In this document: piece after piece, positions 44,587 to 56,882 of the stretch | How positions within the stretch are numbered: position 1 is the stretch's first letter | Layout of the letters: every line of letters starts with the position of its first letter | From: Hermetia illucens | Taxonomy: Eukaryota; Arthropoda; Insecta; Diptera; Stratiomyidae | DNA length: 64,000 bases | Reading direction: 5' to 3' | Assembly (NCBI RefSeq): GCF_905115235.1 | Contig: NC_051853.1 | Location: forward strand, 46,435,467 to 46,499,466 | The notes under the pieces: generated by a model | The model's database searches: none | What the model was told of the DNA's origin: nothing | What the model saw: the letters and a program-made list of their open reading frames with translations, nothing else | Position numbers and translations under genes: made by a program

Positions 44587-47500
44587 CTAGTCACGGCTAG
44601 GTTTAGTCTTCAATCTTTGGAAATTTAGTTGTGAATGGAGTTCCATAGTTAGTCGTTCCTTTATAGCCTCACTATTTGCATTTATTTCTTGTTCTAATGC
44701 TTCTATATCAACGTCATAACTTTCTAGTCGCATTTGAATTTCTGAATAAAAATCACAAAATAACACTGGCTCATCGTTGCCGGCCAAAGTACGTGTACTG
44801 CAATATTGTCCCCGATGGGTGAATGGTCCATTCGCTTTGTCCATATCAACATAGCGTGCTCCTAATGGTACCTGAAAACCGTAATTTTAGAAGAAAATGT
44901 AAGTAATCAACGCAGATTTGGTCCATTTTGGTTGGGGTTTACAAATGAATAATAATAAGAAGCCTTTTATGGACTTTAAATATTTTCTAATGGAAAAAAA
45001 TATAGATTTGGGTATTGATTCCTTTTGCTTTGAATGAGCAACATCCGACTGTACATATATAATACTATATACTACGCGTTCAACGTACATACCTGCTGCT
45101 GGAGAAGCTTTTCGTGGCTAGCAAATATCTTAGCTTTCATCGACCGCAACCCACTTACTTCCTTCTTGAAATATTCAATAAATCTGCAAAACAAAATATC
45201 ATATATTTCTCATATGTCTCACTTAATAGGCATCACAACTCACCCGTCAATTTTCTCGGAATTCCTGTTCAATTTATTTAGGCACATAACAAAATTTTTA
45301 AGATTACTAATCTTGTGTGAATACGATGGATCCACTTTCTCAGCAGTTTCTAAATGTTCAATAGATCTATTAAAATTATATGACATGGCTAAAGTGATTC
45401 CCAATGCCAAATGATTCTCTGCAATGTGAGGGGCATGATCAACAGCCGCACTAAGGACAATATCAGCATCGTTGAACTGTTCAGCCCGGGTCAATATTGT
45501 CCCTAAGCTCAAAAGAGGAACATCTTTGAATTCTCGCGGAGCCAACAAAATCGCTCGACGTGCACACTCCACAGCCTGATGCGCATTGCCTTTCATTCGC
45601 CAATAGTAGGAAGCAAGAGCATGATGTTTCCATGAATTTGGATTCTTTTTCAACCCTGCTACAATATCCGAGAGAAAATAGTCATTGTCAATTTCCAACT
45701 CTTCATCTTTCATATCATCCTCTGGAGAAATTTCTAGCAATCGTGAATTCCCCAAACTTGGAAGATGATCAAAGCAACACATTCCAATGTTAAATTCAAG
45801 GAACTGTTCACAGTACGGTAATTGGGGTTTTACCAGTAGTTCATACTTTGCATTTTTGTTGAACCGATTCAAATAGTTTCGCGTTAATCGGGTATGGCTC
45901 AATATATTGTCGGGGTCATCAAATTTTGCAGAACATTTTGCTTGTTCTATTGTCTCTATTCCAAACCGTACAGATTGGATGATTTGTTCAACCATCAACT
46001 CTTTTTGGCGCAATAGTTCCAAATGTGTGCTTTCAACGATTTCATGATGCTTTATTTGATCGAGGAATGTAGCTAGGTTTTGGGGTTCTCGCATATAAAA
46101 TGGCGAATCGATCTGTGTACAAAAAAATATATAAATTATTACTTTCTAATACATATACCGAGCCACTCATAATATTATTTATCTATTTTAAGTTAAAAAA
46201 CAACACTATACTGTAACACAGTAAGACCCAACAACGTAGACTGAACAGTTGCCTACTACTTGAAAGAATGAAATGCATCCTTCAATTGGAGGAACAAAAC
46301 AAATTCCCGCAATATACATATAAATACAAAGAGTCATATACCAGAGTAACAAACAATATTGAAATTTAATCTTTTGAATCCTAATAATCAGGCATTCTGT
46401 TTTTGCCTGATACGATGTTTTGAAGTTCCCGGTAATATGCAAACAGTTACTGACGTCTATTATTAATAGCTAGCTAACTGCCCCTCCCAATGCGCCATTT
46501 GTAGCAATAAATACGGCGCAATCATCAATGGCAAGAATGTGCCATCGACCTCGAAAGGAACCATCATCTGATGGTCGCTTGCTTACCTTAACTTGTGTGT
46601 CGCTACTGCATCTGCTCACAGGGGAACAGAGCGTCGACCCTAGATTCAATACTCGGCCGATTGTCGTCCAGCAGTAGGAACATTTTCTTACAGCACAAAG
46701 GATGCAAATTCTAAACGACTCGGCCGAGAATATTAATAAGCACTGGGGCGCCGTTAGAACTGTTTTTATCTCTGGCGTGGATTGCACGTTGCAAGACCTG
46801 GCCGACTGCATAAACGGGACGGATTAATGAATGTAAGGAGCAATACCTTTTTGATAGTTGCAAGTGGGGTAACCGCGAGACCCTGGAGTTCCGTTACCGT
46901 GAAAGTGCATCGTAGAATGCGCTGTGACAAAAGGAGCACTTTACCACTCTCATATTGTATCCGATGAAATTCCACATCTTGTAGATGGATGATATGGCAA
47001 GCCATTGTAGTATGCAGATATGGACTCCTCCTTAAAACGGACGCGAAATTATCTTTGCCATTCACAGACCCAAACGAAGTAAGACCGCCGACCTTGATAG
47101 TTTCCCTTTGGAAATTTTGCAGGCAGCCACTGTGTCTCTGCAGAATTGCTACTTAAACTTATTCGTACATCTTGGGTTCCCAGCGAATGGAAGAAGGGGA
47201 TGCTTAAGATTGCGGAAAAGGATACCTATTTTGAGCTCGACAAGTAGAGGAGTATTTGCGTGCTTCCAGTTGACGCAAGATATAATCTAAAATCATCCTG
47301 GAACTCATCAAAGAACATCTCAAAAGCTTGATCGAGAGAGAACAAGTCGGTTTCGCTCTGGATCCCCTTCCACCGACTACATTAGCACCATTTCATTTTG
47401 TATATAGATAAACACCAATAAAACCAAGATTCTCAGCCTGACGACATCGCACTTTTCCTATTTACTTTAACTGACAGCACATTAAGGGCGTCCAACAATT

Positions 47501-50500
47501 TGTACATTTCACTGTTTTGTCCAAACTTTGGAAACTATCTCAACAAATCCATACTATAATAGAGTAGATGCAATCTTCTCAGAAGATCATGGAAGGAGTT
47601 GAGGCACATTGTCAAGAACCGTGCCACGTAGGTGTGGTAAACGCTGTGCTCCACAAAGAGATTAAATGCAACCAATAATAATCAATAATGAAGAACACCT
47701 CCGTGATATTCTTAAGAAAGTTAAAAGACGGCAGAAGTACTGGCCCACTGCTCTCCACCCTCCTCCTCATTCTGTGAATCTTCGATAAACAACTTGTTTT
47801 TCTTATCTAGATTTAGGACACATATGAAAGAGGCAGATGTGGCTATCAAGTACTTCCGAAAATCCGCAAAATCTTAGTGGCTAAGCATATGGTGGAATGC
47901 GGCCATAAAATTAACCAACTGGGCGCCTGCGAAAGCTTATTCATTAGCAAATAGCCGGTAAACACTAGATTGAACTCAAATCTAGGTAATTGCTATTCCC
48001 CTTTATTTAAGAAACTAATAAAAAACTCTCCTTCTTTCAGAATATAGAAGTAAGTCTTTAAAATGTAATCAAATATTTCTCCTTTTTCAGGATATCGAAG
48101 TAGTAGTAGTTTCCGAGAATGGGTCCGTTAAAGAAATGATCACTTTCAACCCCCCGCACTCCCCACCTTTCAAACAAATGTCAAAATTCGGCTTCGGAAA
48201 GTACTAATCGAGACCTTTCATTTGATAGCCCACGTGATTACATTTGGTGAAAAAAAATTATACCCCCCTTTTGCATGTATGGGGACCCCCCTTAAATTCC
48301 ATGTAAAAGGATATAACTCACTGTATGCGTGAGCGTTCACAGTTCCTACCTTTCCACCAAATTTGGTGACAATCGCTATAACCGTCTCCGAGAAAAATGC
48401 GGGTGAGAAGACACATTGCGGCGAAATGCACCGGTGACTGTGACAGGTCAAAAAGTTGCAGAAAATGTGGGGGCGAAGATCATATGTTCAGGGAATGCAA
48501 CGCTAAGCCTGCATGTATCCTTTGCAAAGGGGAAAACGATGTCGACTGTCGGCACGTTGCAGGCAGCAGCAGATGTGTTTAGAAGAGCCTTGAATGCAGT
48601 AAAGAAATGAGGTTGATACAATTCAACCTCAACCACTGCGAGGCAGCGCAAAACCTTCTCTCGCAGACCATCTATGAGAAGGGAATTGAAGCTGCCATAA
48701 TCAACGAGCCTTATCGTAATAAGAGCGATGCCTGAACTACAGATGTAACTGACAAGGCGGCCATATGAGCATGTGGAAATCAAGCCATTCAAAAAGTGAT
48801 GGAGCTTCCAGGAGTTGGATTCGTCAGAGCAACCATAGCTGGTATCTACATATATAGTTGCTATGCCCCACCAAGCGCGACGATAGCAGAATTCGAAGGA
48901 ATGCTAGGTATGCTAGTCTCGGATGCAAGAAATCGAAACCCCAAGATTATAGCGGGGGCCGTACCCTGCTCGAGGCTTTTGCGGAGCTAGACTTGATGCT
49001 TGCAAATACGGGAAATGTTTCCACTTTTCATGGGACAAGGTCGGGCTCAACAGTCGATCTGACATATGTGAGTATCACATTGGCGAGGAGAATGGCATGG
49101 TTTGTCAGTGAGCATTATACTCATAGCGACCATCAGGCAATTTTCCTCCAGATGGAATATGGGCCAAGTGGCAATATGGGGTCCCGGGGAGCTGGAAACC
49201 AGGGCTGATCCGTGAAAAAGTTTGAAGAGGCTGAAATCATAGAGTTGGCATTCGAAGGCTACAATCCCAGTGATGCGGCTACAGAAAAGTTAGAGCAAAT
49301 GATGGGAGGCATAACGAGAGCATGCGACGCTGCTATACCGAGGCGGGGAGTCCTCGCAAAAATGCGCTCAAACTATTGGTGGAATGAAAAAATCGTCGAG
49401 TTGCGGGATGCATGTTTTCGAGCTAGAAGGATCTGCTAATGATCTAGAGGAAGACCGGACTTCAACAAGAAACGGCAAGTATATGTGAACCTTCGAGGTA
49501 AGCTTAAAGAGGCTATACGGACCAGCAAGCTATGATATAATGCTTCAAGGAACTTTGTGCAGTGGCAGATCAAAGTTCCTGCGGAACAGCGTCCAGGGGG
49601 ATTATGAAAAAGATGTGGCGGCAAACACCACAACTGACTTTCCCGCATCTTCTGTTCGATACCGTGATGATGCTCTTCCCCCCGGATAAAGGGAAGCACA
49701 AACAACACAAGCAAACATTGGACGTCTACACCATACCTGTGGTAACTGAGGAGGAACTTGCACAAATTTGCCGGAGAATCGGTGATAACAAGACACCCGA
49801 TCTGAATGCTGCTCCCAATAGAGCTCTTAAACTCGCTGCTAAAACCAGACCCGACTGGTTTGTCAGTATATTTAAAACACCCGTGGTACAGGGAGTTTTC
49901 CCCGACCGGTGGAAGAGGCAAAAATTAGTTTTGCTCCCGAAGCTGAATAAGCACCCAGGACAGCCATCATCATACCGCCCGATTTGCCTCATCGACGCGA
50001 ATAGATGCTCGAAAGGGCCATCTACAATAGACTGCTCTCTATCATTGAATATAATGATTGACTATCGGAACAGCAACTTGGATTTCGACAAGCCCACTTA
50101 GCGATCTACGCCGTGAAGTTGTTTTGAAGCTAGCTCAAGACGCGATGTCATCTAATAAATACTGTGCCATGTTGTGCCGTTCAATTCCGCTAGCTGGGAG
50201 TGGATAAAAAACACACTGGCTACAATGGGTGTCCCTAGTTATTTGACTAAGCTCCTCGAAAGTCACCTTTCGGAGAGGACACTTTGGTGTGATACGGATG
50301 AGGGAACCAAGCAGTACAGCGTCACTGCAAGAGTACCACAGGGCATTGTTGAATCCTCTCCTGTGTAACATTATGTACAATGGGGTCCTTGTACTTCTCC
50401 TGCTAAAGGAGGCTACGATAATCGGTTTCGCAGATAATCTAGATGTGGTTGTCGTCGCGAAACAACCTGAAGACGTTGAAGTGTATGCTAACGAAACCAT

Positions 50501-52519
50501 TAATGAAATAAAGGCGTGGCTGGAGATGGTTCAGCTTGACCTCGTGGAACAAAAAATGGAGGCGGTCTTGATTACCAACCATAAGAAGAGGAATGCGGTT
50601 AATATTTGTGTTGGTGGTCACATCATCACTTCGAAACCGGTTATCAAATACCTGGGGGAGATGATTGACGCTAAAATCAAATTCAAGGGACAACTGAACT
50701 ATGCCTGTGTGGAAGCGGCAAATGCAAGCGTATCATTGGCGCGGATGATGCTTAACATTGGATGTCCAAGATACAGTTACAGGTTACTTGTGGCCAGAGT
50801 TGTTCAGAAAAATGTCAGGCGACGCAGCGTGTCAAATGAGACACGCTGCCTGTACGGCAGCAACGGTGAGATGACTCGCAAAGGGATCGCTGGACCCATA
50901 CTTTGATTCCCTGTATTGAGGAATGGATCCAACGACGACATGGCGAGATTAACTACCATCTGACGCAATTTCTATCAAAACATGGTGGTTGCAGGAACTA
51001 TCTGCACCAATTCACGCTATATGATTCTCCCTTTTATTCTGAATGTGGTTGCACACCTGAGGACCCGGAACATGATATATTACACGGTCCAGAATTTTAC
51101 TCAAAGAGGAGGAGCCTGAAAGACTCCCTGAAAATCAACCTAAGCCCGCAAAACATCGTTCGGGAAATGCTGAAGTCGGAGGGAATCTGATGTACGATGA
51201 ACTTCCCAATCAAAAGTATACAGAAGGAACTTGGAAAGGCGGAGCGTGCAAAGAGGACGCGAACAATGGAAGATTTGGTCCCCTCAAGCTCAGTCCACTC
51301 CGCGAAGTAATGCTTTGCGGCGGTTCCGCGGTAAAGAAAGGAGAAAGAAGGAGAAAGTGGGGAAGGTTTTATTGGGTGGGAATCCCACACACTCCTGCAA
51401 CCTAGCGAGGCAGTGCCTTTGTAAGACTTCCACCTCCATCCTCCAAAACGATTTTAATAGTTTTGTTTTACGCAAAACCTTAAAAATGAAAGTTACTGCA
51501 CAATTGTGTCCAACTGATCAAAATATAAACGGGAGAAACCAGTGTGCACCAATATTGTAACAAATAAATTGTCAGCCCTCCCCCTTAGGGTTGCTCTCAT
51601 AATGTTGGAAGCGGGGACGAAAGATTAGGTTGGGTTGGGCCGCTGCAGGCGAAACATTCGCCGTGTAGATGCCGGAATTGGCTCAGAGCTAATCCCGCGC
51701 GTGTTAATTTTTTTTTCATGACTACATCCCCTCCTAGTCGTCTAGCAGCTTAGCTCCTTTGGGACTCCCGCCTCGAAACTTCACGTTTCTATTGGAATAG
51801 TTTACCCCGGGTGGGTTTAGTTTTGTTGACTATTGAGTCAAGCCACGTGATAAAATCTCTGCGTCCTCGCAGGGAGTCGAACTGCTAGCATTTGGGTTAG
51901 CTGCAGCACATGCCGTCTGCTTCCATATTATCTCGCGCAGTCGGTGTTCACGACTGGCAAACATGTTAGGGGAGTTTGGTAGGTTGACAGACTTGGTGAC
52001 CATGCTGGTGCTAAGGTGATAAAACGCCGTACTCTCTTCGTAACAAATGCAGTTAAAACGTGCACAGGAGAGATAAAGGACATATTACTTGGCAACAATT
52101 AACCCATATCCTACAGCGACGTCATCCTATGCTGTGTCCATATTTGCGGTGATTCTTTAATCTTTTGGAATAAGAATTGAGACCTTCCTCCGCCCAAATT
52201 TCAAAGTACTTTCTAAGCAGAATGCTCCCGTGCCTCAATTATTGCAATTACATGCTCGGTTTTGGGTTCACTTCGAAGCCAGACGTAAAGATGTAAAACT
52301 TGATGAACGTTTGCCAAATCGGTGTCAAATTCCTGCATAACATCCAACTATTGTACCGCCTACCTTAATCATTATTAATTATCAGGTACTAACAAAGTCT
52401 CCAATATTTACCTTCGCCGTTATCAGTCCATTATCATTTAACACCCAGTGATTCACGGCAATAATTGAGCACGCTACGTTAAACAAAACGAAAAAAACAA
52501 TACTTTTCAAAACTATCAT
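44587..52519 (-). CDS. TTC17: TTC17-like tetratricopeptide protein with signal peptide
   Basis: Four minus-strand exons: 52412-52519, 45244-46112, 45093-45183 and 44587-44871; phases join cleanly to give 450 residues. Exon 1 encodes a signal peptide (MIVLKSIVFFVLFNVACS...) and VNHWVLNDNGLITAK. Exon 2 continues IDSPFYMREPQNLATFL. This reproduces the THWVVTEDGKIQQQVDSP..L...DL start of vertebrate TTC17. A CCFDHLPSL segment follows, then about four TPR-like units (NSWKHHALASYYWRMKGNAH; ECARRAILLAPREFKDVPLL), then a helical segment and a Cys-containing terminal exon. Human TTC17, about 1140 residues, works in actin organisation and ciliogenesis; this model ends far earlier. Either the fly gene is short or more exons exist on another isoform. 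The first intron (6.3 kb) is full of LINEs. Confidence 0.85.
46690..47440 (+). mobile_element. LINE family C, reverse-transcriptase fragment
   Basis: Plus-strand pieces in three frames: INKHWGAVRT (46735), VSLWKFCRQPLC-like text (47100), RMEEG and LRKRIPILSSTSRGVFA (47200-47265), then LELIKEHLKSLIEREQVGFA (47300-47350). These correspond to the run-up to the reverse transcriptase and its first motifs. It lies antisense to TTC17 inside that gene's first intron and is dead. Confidence 0.6.
48125..48398 (-). repeat. Hairpin-ended GTCT repeat family, copy split by an R1 LINE (outer part)
   Basis: Reverse-oriented relative of 19500-19800: AAAGTACTAATCGAGACCTT, TTTGATAGCCCACGTGATTA, CCCCTTAAATTCCATG and ACCAAATTTGGTGACAATCG, broken off after AAAAATGCGGGTG. 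The remaining end of the repeat reappears at 51447. Confidence 0.7.
48399..51447 (+). mobile_element. R1-clade LINE, 5'-truncated, degenerate
   Basis: Starts inside the CCHC knuckles of ORF1 (HIAAKCTGDCDRSKSCRKCG, HMFRECNAKPACILC). ORF2 then starts at MRLIQFNLNHCEAAQNLL (48606), with endonuclease text near 48800-49150 (GVGFVRATIAGIYIYSCYAP; SDHQAIFLQ), reverse transcriptase from 49740 (ADNLDVVVVAKQPEDVEVYA at 50433) and the C-terminal HYHLTQFLSKHGG-like region ending at 51190. The 3' UTR shares GCGAAGTAAT and CTTCCACCTCC with the young copy at 57691-59013. The FADD core reads FADN and many stops or frameshifts are present, so it is dead. It sits in the TTC17 intron, antisense to that gene. 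Confidence 0.85.
51447..51486 (-). repeat. Hairpin-ended GTCT repeat family, other part of the split copy
   Basis: CGATTTTAATAGTTTTG followed by TTTTACGCAAAACC and TTAA. This is the terminal hairpin end of the repeat interrupted at 48398. Confidence 0.65.
51487..52411. other. TTC17 first-intron sequence
   Basis: No repeat or exon was recognised between the R1 insertion and TTC17 exon 1. Confidence 0.4.
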
Positions 52520-52848
52520 GCTCTCCTAAACATTGCGAACACACAAAACATGAAAATGACACCCAACACCACCACCTCGTTCTCTGGCCCGGTCGCAGGT
52601 CAACAGCTATCCTTTCAATTCATAAACAAAAACAAATGTCATCCCTTAACCTCACAGCGTGTTGTAAATCGGAATGTTTCGGAGTTCGCCTACGGAAATG
52701 TAAACAACCCGTTTTCAATTCGCCGTGCGTCCGTCCAATTCCAAATCTAATGCGCATTTTGTTGTTTCGTTTTTCTCTGTGACATAACACAAAATTTGCC
52801 TTTTCTAATTTTCTTAAATTTCCAAAAGTGATTTTTCCCACTTCCTAG
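52520..52848. promoter_or_regulatory. Shared promoter region of TTC17 and ferritin
   Basis: About 330 bp separate the start codons of two head-to-head genes (TTC17 ATG at 52519 on minus, ferritin ATG at 52849 on plus). Both leaders and both promoters must lie here or overlap the genes. No TATA box at a convincing distance was seen, which would suit a housekeeping bidirectional promoter. The role is inferred from gene layout only. Confidence 0.55.
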
Positions 52849-53743
52849 ATGACTCTAACTCAGGCAATGGTACGTGCACTTTCCTATTTTTTAAATCAGC
52901 AAATTCGAGTGCTTCAGTAATGTAAACAAATTCTTCATTGTAAACGTAGCGGAGGTTTAGTGTCACCGCATTACAAATACCCATCCGAAGGTTTGCATAT
53001 TTTTCGGCACCCACGAAGAAGCGCAGTTCCGGCTTGAATCCGCGTCTTGTACGACTTCCGCTCTCGATCGCCTCCCTAATGAGTTCCCTGGCTCGGCAGA
53101 GGTTCCCGCAGGAGTGCGAGGAGGCCATCAACCGTCAAATTAACATGGAACTCTACGCCAGTTATGTTTATTTGTCGATGGTATGTCCTTTTTCGATAGT
53201 CACTGCAATTAATCGATTTCCCAACTGAACGTCCTGTTTGGGTGTGACGCAGGCTTACCATTTCGATCGAGATGACGTCGCCCTGCCTGGCATGCATTGG
53301 TACTTCAAGAAGGCCTCCGACGAGGAACGCGAGCATGCTATGAAGTTCATGAAGTATTTGAACAAAAGGGGCGGAAAGATCGTCCTCGAAGATATAAAAC
53401 GGCCAGAAGTGCGTGAATGGAGTACGGCCGAGGATGCTATGTGCGCCGCGCTGGATTTGGAAAAGAAAGTCAATGAGGTGAGCAATTACTCTGGTATCAA
53501 TAAAGCCTAGAACGCCCAAACTCTCCCATAAATCAAAACTTTCAGAGTCTCCTCGAGATTCATGCAATAGCCAGCGATCTCAAGGATGCCAATTTTTGCG
53601 ACTTCTTGGAAACGGAGTTCCTCCAAGAACAAGTCGATGCCATCAAAGAAATCTCGGACCACGTGACCAATTTGAAGCGTGTCGGGGAAGGTCTCGGCGT
53701 CTACATGTTCGATAAGCACATCAAGGACTCCGCTGATCATTAG
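52849..53743 (+). CDS. Fer3HCH: Ferritin heavy chain, Fer3HCH type, likely mitochondrial
   Basis: Exons 53253-53477 and 53546-53743 and the 3' part of the preceding exon (ending 53180) are certain. They encode a ferritin core with all ferroxidase residues: E74 and Y81 ([13 protein letters not shown]), E108, E109 and H112 (EEREH), E154 (ALDLEK) and Q188 (EQVDAIKE). For the N-terminus I propose exon 52849-52869 (MTLTQAM, donor GTACGT) spliced to 52950-53180, giving 224 residues. The first 60 or so contain many Arg and Ser and no acidic residue, as in a mitochondrial presequence. The alternative is the ATG at 53079, giving a short cytosolic form. Drosophila Fer3HCH is regarded as mitochondrial. 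Introns are 80, 72 and 68 bp. AATAAA is at about 53780. Confidence 0.9.
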
Positions 53744-54289
53744 TTTTAAATTTTCTGTTCTCACGGTGAGCACCGAGCACAAATAAAATGTCACCGGATG
53801 TTTTTTGGAATGTTTGCCAACCCCAGAGAGCTGGCTCAACTGAAAAGTCTGCTATGAAAATTGTGATGTAGTAACAATAATAAATTTTTATGTCGACTTC
53901 AATTATTTTGCACCGGAAGCAAAGGATATTTCGTGAACCTTGCAATTGTATGTGATCCATAGAAACTAGGATGTCGCCTAACAGTTAATAAATTCATTAT
54001 GTGCATTTAAATTGAAGTTAATCGTTTTTCTGTGGCAAATGGGAAAACCGGAAGAAATGTGCAACAATTAGAGATTTGAACCAAAATAGTCCACTTTTAA
54101 AATAGTTTGGAAACACACAACCTTGCTAAAGTCAGTCCACTATCAGTGCCCTGGAACATATCTTCTTCCGAAGACGTCGTGCTCACAGCACCGTTCATAC
54201 TCAGACATACAGTTCCTTGCAGGGAGACTAGCTTACAGTGAACACGCTTTTTTCATTAGACCTAAATCCCCATGTCGAGGCTCCGACTA
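53744..54289. other. Ferritin 3' UTR and spacer
   Basis: Contains ACAAATAAAATG about 40 bases after the ferritin stop as the polyadenylation signal. The rest is unremarkable. Confidence 0.5.
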
Positions 54290-56290
54290 CACAGCCCATA
54301 AGCTTTGGGAGCTGGCGTCTTCTTTACAGCTACAACTGTGCTTAGCAACTGGCCATACCCTGTCCCAATATAAGGCTGATGTCACAGCATTGCAAGAGAC
54401 TCCTGGAGAAGAGACGCTACCCCATATATCAAACCCGCATGAGTTGGTTTCCTAGTCAGCAAAAAAATGAAACCTTTTGTTATCAACTTTGAAAACATAA
54501 GCGAAAGACTATGTACTCTGCGTTTTATGAGGCAAATTTAGAAATATGAGCATCATTAACGTTCACGCCCCTACAGAGTAGATCGCAAAGTCGGAGAAGG
54601 ATACCTTCTACGAGGCAGTTAAGCAGACCCTCGAAACCTATCCCAAGTATGATATCAAAATCTTACTTGGAGATTCTAACAGTCAAGTATGGGATTCGGG
54701 TGATACGTCGGCTCCCATAGCTTACATAAGGATACCAATGATAACGGACTGCAGATTATCCAATTAACAGTATTACACGTAATGGTTTTTGGAAGTACCT
54801 GGTTTGCGCGAAAAGCGGTCAACAAACATACATGGGCCTCTCCAGACGGGACCACTTTCAACCCAGTTGACCATGTGTTAATTGAACGCTGCCTCCTCTC
54901 AGCCTTGATGAATGTCAGAACATTGTGCTCCGAGCTCTAGTTAGAACACTGCCTACTATCCCCTCTAGCAATTAGGTGATAGTGAATAGGGAAGCCATCC
55001 ACAACACAGCTAACACCTATAAAGGGAAAATGGATGCCGCAATAACAGCAGCTAACATATGTCCTGGAGATGAAGCATGAACAAATGATCTTCACAACCA
55101 CCTTAAGAGCGTATCATTTATACGGCCACACACACGTACTTCTCCCCAGTCTCAAAAAAAGTCGGAACGGCTGGTTTGACGATGAATATAAGCTAACAAC
55201 GGAACGGAAGAATGCTGCATACCGAGTAATGTTGTATTCTCAAAGGGCGCGGGCACGCGCGGAGACTTATCATGAACTCCGGCGAGCGGAGAAGCGACTT
55301 CATAGACGGAAAAAGGAAGCTTAGAGGAACCAACAAATCTGTGATCTCAAGAAGTACAAGAAGCAATTGTATCTGGAGCCGAAGTTTTTCCGAGAAGTCA
55401 GCAGGATGAAGCCTTATACACCTCAATGTTCATCCTGCCGAGATAGAATGGACATATTGGAGCGATGCGTTGAGGACGAAACAGTACGTGCAGTTCATCG
55501 ACTTAAAAATAATAAGTCGCGCGGAGCCGATGGATTTACAGCCGAACTAGTTAAATATGGAAGCGACCAACGCCCAGAACATCATTAGCCCATACCAAGC
55601 AAGCTTCACTCCAGGCAAATCAGCAACAGATCAGATTTTCTCTCTGCGGCAAGCGATGGAAACACTGTCGGAATATGGCCATCAGTTGCACCTTCTTTTC
55701 AAAGACTTCAACATCAACAACGGTCTAAGACAAGGGGATGTCCCATTATGCGTCCTCTTTTACCTGGTCCTGGAAAAAGTGATTCGTGATGCAGACGTTA
55801 ATGCAAGAGGCACCATTCTCTTCATGTCCACCCAACTATTAGCCTACGCTAGCGATATTGACATTATGGGAAGAACAACCCGAGATGTACAGTCGACCTT
55901 CATCCAGATCGAGCAGGCGCGAAATATTGGGCTACACATTAATGAGGGCAATACGAAGTACATGGTGGGAACGTCAGCGTCAAAAACCAAAGAAGGAACA
56001 ACATCGAATTGCGCTGGTCAAACAAGAACAATAAAGGTAGGAGACTATAATTTTGAGACCGTTGAAAATTTCTCCTATCTACTGTACAGTAGAAAAGCAA
56101 TATATATGGCAGAAAAAGGAGACGTGGCAGATCCTGCCTCAGATGGAGCGTTGACGTAGGTCAGGATGCCAGACAGCTTTTAGCTCGCGCCTATAGAATT
56201 GGTGGAGCTTGGTGCAAAACCGTCTGAAGTTTCTTACTAAGGCAGGCCTATGCCGGATACCAGTTGTTGCCCAGTTGATGATGATGATGT
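54290..56290 (+). mobile_element. LINE family B, longest copy (endonuclease and reverse transcriptase)
   Basis: The order is right for an APE-type LINE: YKADVTALQE (54370), IINVHAPTE (54550), YDIKILLGDSNSQVWDSG (54650), WASPDGTTFNPVDHVLIERC (54835), then reverse transcriptase with NNKSRGADGFTAELVKYG (55510), SPYQASFTPGKSATDQIFSL (55590), NNGLRQGD (55725), LAYASDIDIMGRTTRDV (55840), HINEGNTKYMVGTSASK and VGDYNFETVENFSYL (56040). The middle is partly deleted, the YADD box reads YASD, and several frameshifts are present. It ends in CCGGATACCAGTTGTTGCCC and a GAT repeat (56275-56290). Confidence 0.88.
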
Positions 56291-56882
56291 TTGCTTCAAA
56301 GAAGCTTCTTATCTAGAATAAATTCCATATATTTCATTTCTTCGGAAAGTTGAAGGGTTATTCTTCTCATCTTCTTGAGGTACCAACTATGAATTAAATC
56401 AACAGTGCATTGTATGTTTTTACGCACCGTTCCGAGGTCTCAACCAACAGCTAACGTAACCGCATCATATGCATAAGATTGAGAGTGTATTGGTAAATTT
56501 CTTTGATCGCAGAAGCTGTAATAGCATACCTCTTTTGGGGCAGCTTTTTGTTGTTAGTTAGTGGTCAACATCTACTTCAGCACGCAAACATCTTTGACAT
56601 CATAACACTTTTAATAGGGCGCACTAATAAAAGCCCCTTTTATATCTCTACCTTGGAAACTAAGGGATGAAGAACTGGCTCACATAGCTTCTCGCGCTGT
56701 TAAGAATGTTGATTTTCATTTGGCTGGAATGTCAAGTTTTCCTGATCCTCGAAGGTGATGTTAAATTGATTTGTCTGAAGTTCTTAGGGTTTCAATAGTC
56801 ATCCATCCCAAGGTATCAAGACTGCTGTAACATTCCACAAAAGGGTAGGTTCCTAACACAGAATAAAACTCATGAATAATAT
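56291..56882. other. Gene-free stretch
   Basis: Nothing recognisable between the LINE tail and the SINE head. Confidence 0.4.

Noticed and set aside
52520-53078. An iron-responsive element in the ferritin leader
   Set aside because: No CAGTG-loop hairpin with a bulged C was found; Fer3HCH-type genes are not known to need one.
52814-53131. A 105-codon minus-strand frame overlapping the ferritin 5' exons
   Set aside because: It is antisense to the ferritin coding region and its presumed presequence; it has no recognisable motif.
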